Source of the DNA: Tomitella biformata AHU 1821
Lineage (GTDB): Bacteria > Actinomycetota > Actinomycetes > Mycobacteriales > Mycobacteriaceae
NCBI RefSeq assembly: GCF_000524475.1
Contig: NZ_BAVQ01000023.1
Coordinates: 187,962 to 251,961 of the forward strand
Length of the DNA stretch: 64,000 nt
Direction of reading: 5' to 3'
Of this stretch, positions 53,551 through 62,708 are shown one piece after another; position 1 is the stretch's first letter; each line of letters begins with the position of its first letter. Both the position numbers and the translations under genes were made by a program. The notes beneath the pieces were generated by a model. That model worked only from the letters and a program-made list of their open reading frames with translations, did no database searches and was not told the origin of the DNA.

Positions 53551-54488
53551 GGCAGCACCGCGTCTGGACGCACCACCATCAGCGGACACCGGGTGTGTTG
53601 GAGCATCGCATGGCTGGTCGAGCCGAGCAGCAGGCCGCGGAAGCCGCCGCGGCCACGAGTGCCGACCACCACCAGTTGTGCCCGCCGGGACTGCTCCGCC
53701 AGCATCCGCACGGGGTTCTCCCGCTCCACCAAGGTCCGCACCGGCACGTCGATATAGATCTCCCGGTAGCCGGCCAGTCGCTCGGACAGCACCTGTTCCT
53801 CCATCACCTGCACACGGCTCCACTGCGGGCCCTCGGGGGTCGAGCCGAGCGCCGGGTGCACGGTCGCATCGCTCCACACGCTGATGGCCACCAGCGGCAC
53901 GCCCCGGGCCGAGGCCTCCCCAAATGCCATCTCCACCGCGGCCTCGCTGGCCGCGGAGCCGTCCACCCCAACCACCACTGGGAGCCCCGACATCTCCTCC
54001 GGCTTCGGGGAGTCCGCCTCGGGACGAGGGATCACCACCGCCGGGCACTGGGCATGCCCCACGACGGCCCGCGCCACCGAGCCCACGAGCATGCCCGTCA
54101 CCTCGCCGTGCCCACGCGTGCCCAGCACCACGGTCCGGGCATCCGCGGACGCGTCCAGCAGCAACTCCGCCGCCCCGGCGATCTGCTGCATGTAGCCAAT
54201 CTCCAGTTCCGGGCCACCCACGCGGCGGGCAATCGTCTCCGCCCGGCGCAGTTGCTGATCCGCGACCCGGGCCAGCTCACCCTCGATGAAGACGGCCGGG
54301 GACGGCTCCATATAGAACATGGACGGCACGCTGACCGCCGTCGCCAATTGCAGCGGCCACGCCCGCTCCGCGGCGGTGCGCGCGGCCCACTCCACAGCCC
54401 GGTCGGAGTCCGGGGAACCGTCGACGCCCACCCACAGCGCGTCCGGCAGGACCACATTCTCACGGATCGTCTCAGGCTGCTCAGTCAC
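53547..54488 (-). CDS. tandem universal stress protein
   Basis: 313 residues built of two Usp domains. Each has the ATP loop: GTRGHGEVTGMLVGSVARAVVGHAQCPAVVI in the first and GTRGRGGFRGLLLGSTSHAMLQHTRCPLMVV in the second, with VGVDGS at each N-terminus. Both appear ATP-competent. In mycobacteria such proteins bind ATP or cAMP and affect growth under hypoxia; which applies here is unknown. It is monocistronic. Confidence 0.92.
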   Translation of the reverse strand: MTEQPETIRENVVLPDALWVGVDGSPDSDRAVEWAARTAAERAWPLQLATAVSVPSMFYMEPSPAVFIEGELARVADQQLRRAETIARRVGGPELEIGYMQQIAGAAELLLDASADARTVVLGTRGHGEVTGMLVGSVARAVVGHAQCPAVVIPRPEADSPKPEEMSGLPVVVGVDGSAASEAAVEMAFGEASARGVPLVAISVWSDATVHPALGSTPEGPQWSRVQVMEEQVLSERLAGYREIYIDVPVRTLVERENPVRMLAEQSRRAQLVVVGTRGRGGFRGLLLGSTSHAMLQHTRCPLMVVRPDAVLP

Positions 54489-54530
54489 TGTTCCCCCATC
54501 TCAATGTCGTTTGCATTATTGGCCGAACTG

Positions 54531-56039
54531 TCACCGATAGCCCCGGAACCCCTCCCACGCCAGGCGTCGGTGGGGCCGGGGATCCTTCACCACCTTGTCG
54601 TGGTCCTTGAAGATCATGGTAAGTCGATCATGCGGGTTGTACTGCGGCCATGTGGACATCGGCTTGCCGTCGCGCGCGAACCCGAGCCAGTGGGACTGCA
54701 TCCGGTGGCTCACTCCCCGCATGCCACGCTGGCCGCCCAGCGTGGTGAACGCCTTGCCAAATGTGGTGTCCGCCAGCCCGAATACGGGGATCAGCTCGGT
54801 GGCATGCGTCGCCCCCATGCCAAGGACGTCGAGCAGCCGGGTCGAGTAGTCGTAGCGGTAGCTATAGGTGGGCGCCACCGCGGAGTGGCCCGCGGCGCAG
54901 TCGATCGACGGCTTCCAGAACATGGCGTCGCCGCAGATGTCCTCCAACGCGCGCTTGTCCGGATAGCGCGAGTAGCCCCCGATCATGTGAGCCAGCAGCT
55001 CTGGCTGGGTATTGGCGAACATCTTGTTGATCGAGTCGACGGAGAGCGGCATTCCGTCATCGCCGAAGCGTGTGAACAGCGCCGCCTCCCGATCGTTGGT
55101 GCCGATGATCAGCGGCACCTTGTGCGTGGTGCCGGCGGCGAAGGCGTCGAGCGGCGCCAGCGGCAGCAGATCGCCATCAACCACCGGCGCATAGCCGAGG
55201 GTCCCGGGATCGGCCTGCAACGCGTCGCGCATGAACTCCAGCCCCGCCTTGCCCAGCTTGTGCACACTCGTGTCCTCAAGCGCCTCCACCGCGTGCTCGG
55301 AGTCCGCTCCCAGATGGTCCGTGAATATCCGCGCCCACTTGTCCGCGCGCTCCTTGCCGTAGCAGACACCGGCATTCGCACTCTGGGCGATCGCCTGGTG
55401 GAACAGCCCCTTCGCCGACGGTGTGCTCAGCAGCGTGACGACCGAGTTGCCGCCCGCGGACTCGCCGAAGATCGTGACGTTCTCCGGGTCCCCCCCGAAT
55501 GCGGCGATGTTCCGCTGGACCCATTCCAATGCGGCGATCTGGTCCCGGAGCCCCAGATTGGAGTCGAATTGCCGCTGGTGCGACGAGAATTGGCTGAAGT
55601 CCAGGTAGCCAAGCGCGCCCAGGCGGTAGTTCAGCGACACGTAGACCACATCACCGCGCTCCACCAGAGACTGCCCGCCGTAGACGAGGGTGGCGCTGGA
55701 GCCGAGCAGGTAGCCGCCGCCATGGATGTAGAACATCACCGGCCGCGGCTTGCTGCTGGGCTCCGCCGGGGCGAGGACGTTGAGAGTGAGGCAGTCCTCG
55801 CTCATCGCCTGGTACTTGCCGACGCCCTGCATCGTCGCCAGCTTCATCTGCGGCGGGGCGAATCCCCAGCGCAGCGCATCGCGGGCGCCTGCCCACGGCG
55901 TCACCGGCTGCGGCGCGCGAAACCGCAGCTGCCCCATCGGCGGCTTGGCGAACGGGATCCCACGCCAGCTGAGGAACTCACGATATTGCCGGCCGCGAAG
56001 CCAACCCTCCGCGGTCTCAATCTCGGTGTTTAACGGCAT
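54531..56039 (-). CDS. type-B carboxylesterase, second paralogue
   Basis: 502 residues, clearly homologous throughout to the esterase at 45069-46595: SWRGIPFAKPPMGQLRFRAPQPV, SEDCLTLNVLAP, HGGGYLLGSS, nucleophile in GESAGGNSVV, and a His in GATHATELIPVFG. No signal peptide. A GAACAATTGGTC quasi-palindrome at 56053-56064, just before the start, might be an operator. Role unknown; the two copies have opposite orientation and distinct neighbours. Confidence 0.92.
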   Translation of the reverse strand: MPLNTEIETAEGWLRGRQYREFLSWRGIPFAKPPMGQLRFRAPQPVTPWAGARDALRWGFAPPQMKLATMQGVGKYQAMSEDCLTLNVLAPAEPSSKPRPVMFYIHGGGYLLGSSATLVYGGQSLVERGDVVYVSLNYRLGALGYLDFSQFSSHQRQFDSNLGLRDQIAALEWVQRNIAAFGGDPENVTIFGESAGGNSVVTLLSTPSAKGLFHQAIAQSANAGVCYGKERADKWARIFTDHLGADSEHAVEALEDTSVHKLGKAGLEFMRDALQADPGTLGYAPVVDGDLLPLAPLDAFAAGTTHKVPLIIGTNDREAALFTRFGDDGMPLSVDSINKMFANTQPELLAHMIGGYSRYPDKRALEDICGDAMFWKPSIDCAAGHSAVAPTYSYRYDYSTRLLDVLGMGATHATELIPVFGLADTTFGKAFTTLGGQRGMRGVSHRMQSHWLGFARDGKPMSTWPQYNPHDRLTMIFKDHDKVVKDPRPHRRLAWEGFRGYR

Positions 56040-56078
56040 GGCAGCACTATACGGAACAATTGGTCGTACGTCCTATCA

Positions 56079-56915
56079 TTACGGGGTGAGGCGCAGATTC
56101 CGGGCTAGGCGCTCGCCGAGCTCCCGGCCGAGCTGGTCTGCCGCCTGAATCTCGATGCGCGCCAAGTGATCACCGGCGTGGACCCGACCGCCCGCAAGCC
56201 TCGCGAACAAGCCCCATGGCAGCCGCACCGTCACGTCGGGCCTCCGGTCCAACTCCGCGACGATCTCGGCCCGCCCCTCCACTGCCACGTCGACGGTGCG
56301 CTCGATATCCCCGGTCAGCTCCAGCCGGACGCGGGCACCATCCTGCGCGGCAGCCCGCTTGCCGACGAGCAGGGGGATGGCGCCGGATATCTCTTGGAAG
56401 GCCGCCTCCGCACGCGGGCCACCCTCGAAACCCGGAACATCAAGGGCGTCACGCAGATCCAGCTCGTGGTACCAACAGTCGAAGGTGCGCACGCGCATGA
56501 ACCGGCCGTACGTCTCGGGCCCGACCGGCGTCGTCATGTCCGCGTCAAACTGCTCCTGCGACATCTCCCCCAGCGCCGCCGCACGGGCCGTCATGATCTC
56601 GGACCAGCGGGCGAGCATCTGCACGGGGCTGTCGCCGCGCATCGACTCGACCCAGCTCTCGTTGAGCACCCCCATGGGGTTGCGCACATGCTCTGCCTCG
56701 GTGACCTGTGCCGGAGCCTCGGGGGTTGGACGTCCCGCCAGTAGGGACTCCGTGCCGATCACGTGCGCGGCGACGTCCTGCACACTCCACCCGGGCAGCG
56801 GGGTGGGCCGCGACCAGGCCTGCGCGGGCGCGTCGGCTAGCAGCCCCTCTAAGACCCGCCACTGCTCGATCAGCAGGGGCACGATCTCAGACTTGGGAAC
56901 AATTGTGTGGGCCAT
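56079..56915 (-). CDS. maleylpyruvate-isomerase-family (mycothiol-dependent-like) protein
   Basis: 278 residues from ATG 56915, nine bases after GGAGG. N-terminal DinB-like bundle with PTPLPGWSVQDVAAHVIGTESLL and the C-terminal RTFDCWYHELDLRDALDVPG, plus an SCP2-like sterol-carrier domain at about 170-270. This two-domain order is that of MDMPI-type proteins, which use mycothiol or act as lipid carriers. Substrate not deducible. Confidence 0.8.
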   Translation of the reverse strand: MAHTIVPKSEIVPLLIEQWRVLEGLLADAPAQAWSRPTPLPGWSVQDVAAHVIGTESLLAGRPTPEAPAQVTEAEHVRNPMGVLNESWVESMRGDSPVQMLARWSEIMTARAAALGEMSQEQFDADMTTPVGPETYGRFMRVRTFDCWYHELDLRDALDVPGFEGGPRAEAAFQEISGAIPLLVGKRAAAQDGARVRLELTGDIERTVDVAVEGRAEIVAELDRRPDVTVRLPWGLFARLAGGRVHAGDHLARIEIQAADQLGRELGERLARNLRLTP

Positions 56916-57007
56916 CGACACTCGCCTCCAGATTGTGGTTTGCCGCTGCGGCAAACACTATCCGGTACCAGCGCCGCGGCGGCGGCAGACAGAGGATACT
57001 TACTGCT

Positions 57008-57487
57008 GTGGAAGAACCCTGCACAACGGACCAACAGCTGGCCCTGGCCTGGACCACCTCGAAGGTCCCCCCGCGGCCCGTCATCGCCACCGGCGCCTTC
57101 GATATCCTGCACATCGGCCACCTGCGGCTGCTCGAGGAGGCGCACCGGCGCGGCCACCCCTTCGTGGTCGGCGTGGAGAGCGATCAGCGGGTGCGGAGCT
57201 GGAAGGGCCCGTCCAGGCCGGTGAACTCCGAGTTAGACAGGGCTGCATTGCTTTCCGCACTCCGGTGCGTGGACGCCACTTTCATCATCTCCGGCGATCC
57301 GGAGCGGGCACACTGGCAGGACTACGTGCGACTGCTCGCCCCGCTGCATCCCTTCGCGCTGGTATTCACGCAGGGCGATCCGTTCGATGGCCCCAAGCGC
57401 CGGGCCGCCGTCGAGCTCGGCTCCCAGGTCTGGGATGTCCCGCATGTCCCCAAACGGTCCACATCCGCGATCGTCGACCGCCTATAG
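57008..57487 (+). CDS. cytidylyltransferase-like nucleotidyltransferase
   Basis: 159 residues from GTG 57008. The signature ATGAFDILHIGHLRLLEEA contains the HxGH nucleotide-binding motif; VGVESDQRVRSWKGPSRPVN and a C-terminal VPKRSTSAIVDRL complete the RfaE-domain-II/TagD-like fold. It transfers CMP or AMP to a sugar or polyol phosphate; which one is unknown. A GATACT seven bases upstream may be a -10 of a leaderless mRNA, as there is no ribosome site nearby. Confidence 0.85.
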   Translation: MEEPCTTDQQLALAWTTSKVPPRPVIATGAFDILHIGHLRLLEEAHRRGHPFVVGVESDQRVRSWKGPSRPVNSELDRAALLSALRCVDATFIISGDPERAHWQDYVRLLAPLHPFALVFTQGDPFDGPKRRAAVELGSQVWDVPHVPKRSTSAIVDRL

Positions 57488-57497
57488 GCCGGCCCGC

Positions 57498-57932
57498 TCA
57501 CGCGTCGGGCAGGACCGCCAGCTTGGCCAGCGAGCGCTGAATGTCGCCCTTGAGGGAACGCGCGATGGCCGAGCCGATCAGCCCGCGCGCGAGCGGATTC
57601 GAGAAATCAACGTCCATGGTGACGGAGGACCCGGCGCCATGGGGCGCGATAGACAGGCTCATCGAGACCTTGGTGCCGCCCTTGCCGGTGCCCACCAGCG
57701 CGATGCGCTCCATGGGCACGAACTCGGTCAGCGTCCAGTCCACCCTGTTGCGCATGCCGCGCACGGAGATCACCGATGTCATCTCCAGACCCTCGGCGAG
57801 CGTCTCCGGAAGCTCACTGCGCCAGCCGTCGTGGATGGTCAGCCACTTTTCGAACCGGGACAGATCCGACGCCCGCGCCCATGTGGCCTCGGGATCGAGG
57901 TTGAAGTTCTCCGACACCTGCAGCTTGGTCAT
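57498..57932 (-). CDS. SRPBCC-family toxin (Rv0910-like)
   Basis: 144 residues. The SRPBCC helix-grip fold is seen in ATWARASDLSRFEKWLTIHDGWRSELPE, VRGMRNRVDWTLTEF and a C-terminal helix SLKGDIQRSLAKLAV, closely following the toxin Rv0910. In M. tuberculosis it lies next to its antitoxin Rv0909, downstream of ctpE. Here the same order holds but a DUF393 gene is inserted between antitoxin and toxin. Toxicity is inferred from the homologue. Confidence 0.82.
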   Translation of the reverse strand: MTKLQVSENFNLDPEATWARASDLSRFEKWLTIHDGWRSELPETLAEGLEMTSVISVRGMRNRVDWTLTEFVPMERIALVGTGKGGTKVSMSLSIAPHGAGSSVTMDVDFSNPLARGLIGSAIARSLKGDIQRSLAKLAVLPDA

Positions 57933-57942
57933 TCTGTAGACC

Positions 57943-58329
57943 CTACCTATCTAGGGCACACGATCCGGCGCTGCCCGGCAGCCGATACCGGTTCGCGGCC
58001 ACGGCGCGGTAGACCTGGTCCTGGCACCAGCGCACGCCCGGCAACCGGTAGAGCCATAGCGGGCCGGCGAACCCCAGCGCTGCGGACAGCGCGACGTTCG
58101 CGGCCTCCGCCCCGCCGTGGCGTCGCCCCTGCTCATCCAGCGACCACAGCTGCTCCAGCGCCGCCTCCCGCGTCAACCCGAATTGCCTCAGCGCCGCGGC
58201 ACTTTGGAGCGGGTGGACACGGACCCGCACCTTGCGGTCGACCCGTCCAAGCACGCCCACGGCCTGCGTGCAGAAACCACAATCGGCGTCATAGAGCAGG
58301 TCTATCCGGGGCTGGGCGTGCTTGATGAT
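57943..58329 (-). CDS. DUF393 (DCC family) protein, apparent ATC start
   Basis: 128 residues if started at ATC 58329. The family's N-terminal IDLLYDADCGFCTQAVGVL with the Cys-x-x-Cys redox motif lies upstream of every ATG, GTG or TTG in the frame; the first standard start (GTG 58260) would remove it. AAGGA sits six bases before the ATC, within the end of the antitoxin gene, whose stop is two bases away. C-terminal VYRAVAANRYRLPG fits DUF393. Either a rare ATC start coupled to the antitoxin, or a sequence error. Predicted thiol-disulfide oxidoreductase. Confidence 0.75.
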   Translation of the reverse strand: MIKHAQPRIDLLYDADCGFCTQAVGVLGRVDRKVRVRVHPLQSAAALRQFGLTREAALEQLWSLDEQGRRHGGAEAANVALSAALGFAGPLWLYRLPGVRWCQDQVYRAVAANRYRLPGSAGSCALDR

Positions 58330-58331
58330 GC

Positions 58332-58520
58332 CTAGTCCTTCTTCAGGTTCTTCTTGACGGCGTCCTGCACGGTGTCGACCTTGTCGGCGTACTTGCCGCC
58401 GGTCTTGTCGTCGATGAAGTCGCCCGCCTTGTCGACGGCACCCTCGATCTTGTCCGCGTTCTCGACTGCCAGGTCCTTGGCCTTGCCGATGGCGCCCTTG
58501 AACTGATCCGCAATACCCAT
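58332..58520 (-). CDS. Rv0909-family antitoxin
   Basis: 62 residues, MGIADQFKGAIGKAKDLAVEN then IEGAVDKAGDFIDDKTGGKYADKVDTVQDAVKKNLKKD. The DKAGDFIDDKTGGKYADKVD core is the signature of the MT0933/Rv0909 antitoxin family. It is acidic-basic amphipathic and probably helical. It lies between ctpE and the DUF393 and toxin genes on the same strand, as expected from M. tuberculosis synteny. Confidence 0.88.
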   Translation of the reverse strand: MGIADQFKGAIGKAKDLAVENADKIEGAVDKAGDFIDDKTGGKYADKVDTVQDAVKKNLKKD

Positions 58521-58587
58521 TTCGGTGATCCCATCGTTGGAGCTTCGGCGATTCCGAGCGCTTCTACCCACCAGCTTTCCAGAAGAA

Positions 58588-61023
58588 TCAGCGCTGTGCG
58601 AACAATCGCCGGCCATCACCGGTACGCGACCCGTCGATCCACCACACGGCCTCGATGAACACGATCGCCACCGCCGCGCAGCCGAACGCGAGCGCAGTCC
58701 ACTCCATGTTCCCGGGATCCAACTTGAAGAACTGGCGCGCGAAGGGGATCGAGAACAGCACCACATAGGACAGTCCGGAGACCGCGACGAGGACCAGCTT
58801 CCACCACACATACGGGCGGGCCACCACTGCGAGGACCCAGAGGCTCGCGGTGATCAGCGTGATGAGGACCGTCGTGGAGACCTGGGTCCGCACCTCCTCC
58901 GACACGTTCGGGCCCTGGTAGACCAGCAGGTAGCAGACGAAGGACGCGGTGCCGATCGCAATGCCCGACGGCACCGCCAGCCGCAGCACGCGCGAGACGA
59001 ATCCCGTGCGCGCCCGCTCGTTGTTGGGCGCCAGGGACAGGATGAATGCCGGGACGCCGATGGTGAACCACGCGGCGATGGTCACGTGCCGGGGCAGGAA
59101 CGGATACCCCATCGGATCGAAGCCGAACATCTTCGAGAGCACTCCCGTGATGCCCACCGCGAAGGCCAGCAACACCGAGTACACGGTCTTGGTCAGGAAC
59201 AGGTTGGCGACGCGCTCGATGTTGCCGATGACACGCCGGCCCTCGGCCACCACGTACGGCAGCGTCGAGAACTTGTTGTCCAGCAACACGATCTGCGCGA
59301 CGGCGCGGGTGGCCGGGCTGCCGGCGCCCATCGCCACGCCGATGTCGGCATCCTTGAGGGCCAGCACGTCGTTGACGCCGTCGCCGGTCATCGCGACGGT
59401 GTGTCCGCGGGACTGCAGTGCGCCGACCATCGCGCGTTTCTGGTCCGGGCGCACCCGCCCGAACGTGGTGGTGCGCTCGAGGACGTCCGCGATGCCCTCC
59501 TGGTCCTCGGGGAGCGTGCGGGCGTCCATCGCGTTCGTGCCGTCGGACAGGCCGAGCGACTCGGCGACCGCACCCACCGACACCGCGTTGTCGCCGGAGA
59601 TCACCTTAACAGTCACGTTCTGGCTGTCGAAGTACTCGAGCGTCGCACGGGCATCGGGCCGGACCTTTTGCTCTAGGACCACCAGCGCGACGGGCACGAC
59701 GGTCTCGAGGACGTCATCCGCGTCGACCGGGCACTGGCTCTCGGCGAGCAGCAGCACCCGCAGCCCACGGGCGCCGATCTCCTCGGCCGTGCGGGCCGTC
59801 CCGCTCGCGGGGTCCAGCAGCACATCGGGTGCGCCAAGGAGCCAGTTCCCGTTGCCGCCGAAGGACATCCCGCTCCACTTCTTGGCAGAGGAGAACGCGG
59901 CGAGGGCGCTCTGACGCCAACCAGGATCCTCGGTCAGCGCATCCTTGATCGCCAGGACACTCGCGTTCGGCCGCTCCTCCGCGGCGGCCAGCGCCGCCAA
60001 CGCGGTGCGGGCCCGCGACTCGTCTGGAGACTCGCCCACCGCGCGGACCTCCGCCAACCGCATGCCGGCCTCGGTGAGCGTGCCCGTCTTATCCGCGCAC
60101 ACCACGTCCACGCGGGCCAGGCCCTCGATCGCCGGCAGCTCCTGGACCAGGCAGTTGCGCTGCCCCAGCCGCACCACACCCACCGCGAACGCGATGGACG
60201 TCATCAACACGAGCCCCTCGGGGACCATCGGCACCAGTGCCGCGACCATGCCCACAAGCGACTCGGACCAACCGTTATTCGAGGAGAAGAGCTGGTTATA
60301 GATCGTCAGCGCGCCAGCCGGGATCAACAGGTAGGTGATGATCTTGAGGATCTTGTCGATGCCGCCCCGGAGCTCGGACTGCACCAAGCTGAACTTGCTG
60401 GCCTCCGCGGCGAGCTTGGCCGCATAGGCGTCCGAGCCGACCTTCGTGGCCCGATAGGCGCCGCCGCCGGCAGAGACAAAGCTGCCGGAGAGGACCTCGT
60501 CCCCCACAACCTTGACGACCGGGTCGGACTCGCCGGTGAGCAGCGACTCGTCGATCTCCAGGGCCGAGTCCTCGATGATCTCACCGTCGACCACGATCTG
60601 ATCGCCCGCGCCGAGCTCGATGATGTCGCCGAGAACCACCTCGTTGGGCGGCACGTCCGTCGCGACGCCGTCGCGACGGACCACGGGGCGGGCCTGCCCG
60701 ACGATCGTCAGCCGGTCCAGCATCCGCTTGGCACGCAGCTCCTGGATGATGCCAATTCCGCTATTGGCGATGATCACCAGGCCGAACATGCCATCAATTG
60801 GCGAGCCGGCGGCGAGCACGATGAGCAAGAGCACGCCGAGAATCGCATTGATCCGCGTGAACACGTTGGCCCGGATGATGTCGCTGGCACTGCGGGATCC
60901 GTGCTCCTGCACATTGTTGCTGCGCCCGTCCCGCAGCCGCTCGGCGACCTCCGTCGCGGTCAACCCACGCTCGCGGTCTACGGCCATCGAACCCGCCCCC
61001 GGTTCGCTCTGTTCCAATCGCAT
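58588..61023 (-). CDS. ctpE: P-type cation ATPase CtpE
   Basis: 811 residues. Actuator LTGES, phosphorylation motif [10 protein letters not shown], KxxxD-P-type nucleotide domain, hinge [22 protein letters not shown], and about ten membrane segments, with VPEGLVLM in the fourth. Size and sequence match CtpE, reported as a calcium transporter of the mycobacterial envelope. It heads the leftward group ctpE-antitoxin-DUF393-toxin. Confidence 0.93.
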   Translation of the reverse strand: MRLEQSEPGAGSMAVDRERGLTATEVAERLRDGRSNNVQEHGSRSASDIIRANVFTRINAILGVLLLIVLAAGSPIDGMFGLVIIANSGIGIIQELRAKRMLDRLTIVGQARPVVRRDGVATDVPPNEVVLGDIIELGAGDQIVVDGEIIEDSALEIDESLLTGESDPVVKVVGDEVLSGSFVSAGGGAYRATKVGSDAYAAKLAAEASKFSLVQSELRGGIDKILKIITYLLIPAGALTIYNQLFSSNNGWSESLVGMVAALVPMVPEGLVLMTSIAFAVGVVRLGQRNCLVQELPAIEGLARVDVVCADKTGTLTEAGMRLAEVRAVGESPDESRARTALAALAAAEERPNASVLAIKDALTEDPGWRQSALAAFSSAKKWSGMSFGGNGNWLLGAPDVLLDPASGTARTAEEIGARGLRVLLLAESQCPVDADDVLETVVPVALVVLEQKVRPDARATLEYFDSQNVTVKVISGDNAVSVGAVAESLGLSDGTNAMDARTLPEDQEGIADVLERTTTFGRVRPDQKRAMVGALQSRGHTVAMTGDGVNDVLALKDADIGVAMGAGSPATRAVAQIVLLDNKFSTLPYVVAEGRRVIGNIERVANLFLTKTVYSVLLAFAVGITGVLSKMFGFDPMGYPFLPRHVTIAAWFTIGVPAFILSLAPNNERARTGFVSRVLRLAVPSGIAIGTASFVCYLLVYQGPNVSEEVRTQVSTTVLITLITASLWVLAVVARPYVWWKLVLVAVSGLSYVVLFSIPFARQFFKLDPGNMEWTALAFGCAAVAIVFIEAVWWIDGSRTGDGRRLFAQR

Positions 61024-61093
61024 CAGGTCAGCCTAGGCGAGCGGTCCGACCTGGGCGCGGCAGCCCGGCCCACGCGTGCCATAAGATCGCGGC

Positions 61094-61576
61094 ATGTCCG
61101 AGCCCTTCCGCCCATCAGTGCGCGAACTCTTGATCCTGCTGGTGGTGGCGGTGGCCGCAGTCACCGGAATTGCGTTCCTCGTCAACGACATCCGCCAGCC
61201 GCCCACGAACTACTGCATTGCGGTCGAGGACGGTGTGGCGGCGAACATCGCCGGCTCGCAATTGCTCCCGATCAAGGCCGTCGCCGCGCGCGATCCCTGG
61301 ATCGCGAACCGCTCGCCCGAGCCCTTCGCGAACTATTACGTGGTGGCAATTCAGGTGACCACCCCGGACGGCTCCACCGGGGAGGGACTGTGGGGTGTCG
61401 GCACCAATGCCCCGGCCCCCGCCGAGGGCGCCGCGCTGTCGTTCGACCAGGACCACGCCGTCATCACCGCACTGGACCCGCTAGCTGTGGAGCACACGAA
61501 CTGGCCGGACACGAGCCTGCCGTTCGAGTCCCCCGGCACCCCTGCCAGCCGAGCCCAGGAGTGCCTCATCCGCTAA
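61094..61576 (+). CDS. membrane-anchored hypothetical protein
   Basis: 160 residues. One N-terminal membrane helix (about 11-31), then an exported domain with YCIAVEDGVAANIAGSQLLPIKAV, YYVVAIQVTTPDG and a C-terminal ASRAQECLIR; the two Cys could bond. I do not recognise the family. It is divergent from ctpE and overlaps the stop of the MBL gene by four bases. Confidence 0.7.
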   Translation: MSEPFRPSVRELLILLVVAVAAVTGIAFLVNDIRQPPTNYCIAVEDGVAANIAGSQLLPIKAVAARDPWIANRSPEPFANYYVVAIQVTTPDGSTGEGLWGVGTNAPAPAEGAALSFDQDHAVITALDPLAVEHTNWPDTSLPFESPGTPASRAQECLIR

Positions 61577-62700
61577 AGCCCGCGCCACCAGGTTTCGACG
61601 TCCGGCTCGTCGCCGACGACCATGCGCTCGCCTGGCCTCGGGATCAGGAGCGCGGCACCGACATTCCCGTCGGCCACCGCCGCGTCGACTGCCGCGACAA
61701 GTCGCTCGATCGGCTCCGACCAGCTGTGCCGGGCCAAGACGAACGTGGCCCAATGGATGGGCAATAACGCCGCCGTGGCCCCCGGGTTGAGGTCCTGATG
61801 TGCGCGCAGCGCCTCTTCCGGATTCATGTGCACGTCCGGCCAAAACTCGGAGTACGCGCCGATCGGCAGCACCGTCACGTCGAAGGGCCCCAGCTCCAGC
61901 CCGGTCCTTTCGAAGCAGGCGGAGTAACCGCTGTCACCGCCGAAGTACGCGCGCGCCGTCGGGCCGAGGATCGCCCAGCCGCTCCACAGGGTGTCATTGC
62001 GCCGCAACCCTCGGCCGGAGAAGTGCCGGACCTCGGTGCACACCAGTTCCAGCGCGCCGACGCTCGCACGCTGGCCCCAGGTCAGCTCGATGACCCGCTC
62101 GGCGGGCACCCCCCAACCCCGCAAGTGCTCGCCGAGGCCGATCGGCACCACGAACCGGCAGCGCCGATGCTCCGCCAGCCATACGATGGTCGACCGCTCG
62201 AGGTGGTCGTAGTGGTCGTGGGAGATCACCACCGCGTCGATCTCCGGAAGTTCTGCAAGCCCGAGCGGCGCCGCATGCAGACGCGTCGGGCCCAGCCACG
62301 TGGAGGGCGAGACGCGCGACTCCCACACGGGGTCCGCCAGCACCGTGTGCCCGTCGATCTCGAACAGCACGCTGGCGTGTCCGAGCCAGGTGACGGCCAG
62401 CTCTGCGCTCGCCGGCCCAAAATCGCTGTGGACCAACGGGATCGGGCCCGACGGTCGTACCTCATCGACCCGCTGAAGCATCGCCTTGGCGACGGTCAGC
62501 GCGCCCCCGTCGGCCACTTCAGTGGCAGGCTCGGAGTTGTGGAACCTCGTGCTGCCGGCCGGACTACTGCCCGCATGCTCGCGCAGCGCCCTCCGGGTTG
62601 CCCCGATCTCAGCCCGGACCCGCCAAAGCTCCCGCACCAGCGGCAAGCCCACAACGAAGCCCGCCACCGCCGAAACCGAACTCTTCGCCACCACTGTCAT
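61573..62700 (-). CDS. metallo-beta-lactamase-fold hydrolase (NAPE-PLD/UlaG-like, Rv0906-like)
   Basis: 375 residues. A short N-terminal hydrophobic segment (about 5-25) precedes the MBL fold: VTWLGHASVLFEIDG, metal-site HDHYDH, FGGDSGYS and a final HWATF with the last His. This matches the NAPE-PLD-like branch, where Rv0906 belongs. It may hydrolyse a phosphodiester or lipid at the membrane. It lies 8 bp after the EchA6-like gene on the same strand, suggesting an operon. Confidence 0.88.
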   Translation of the reverse strand: MTVVAKSSVSAVAGFVVGLPLVRELWRVRAEIGATRRALREHAGSSPAGSTRFHNSEPATEVADGGALTVAKAMLQRVDEVRPSGPIPLVHSDFGPASAELAVTWLGHASVLFEIDGHTVLADPVWESRVSPSTWLGPTRLHAAPLGLAELPEIDAVVISHDHYDHLERSTIVWLAEHRRCRFVVPIGLGEHLRGWGVPAERVIELTWGQRASVGALELVCTEVRHFSGRGLRRNDTLWSGWAILGPTARAYFGGDSGYSACFERTGLELGPFDVTVLPIGAYSEFWPDVHMNPEEALRAHQDLNPGATAALLPIHWATFVLARHSWSEPIERLVAAVDAAVADGNVGAALLIPRPGERMVVGDEPDVETWWRGL

Positions 62701-62708
62701 CGCCTACC

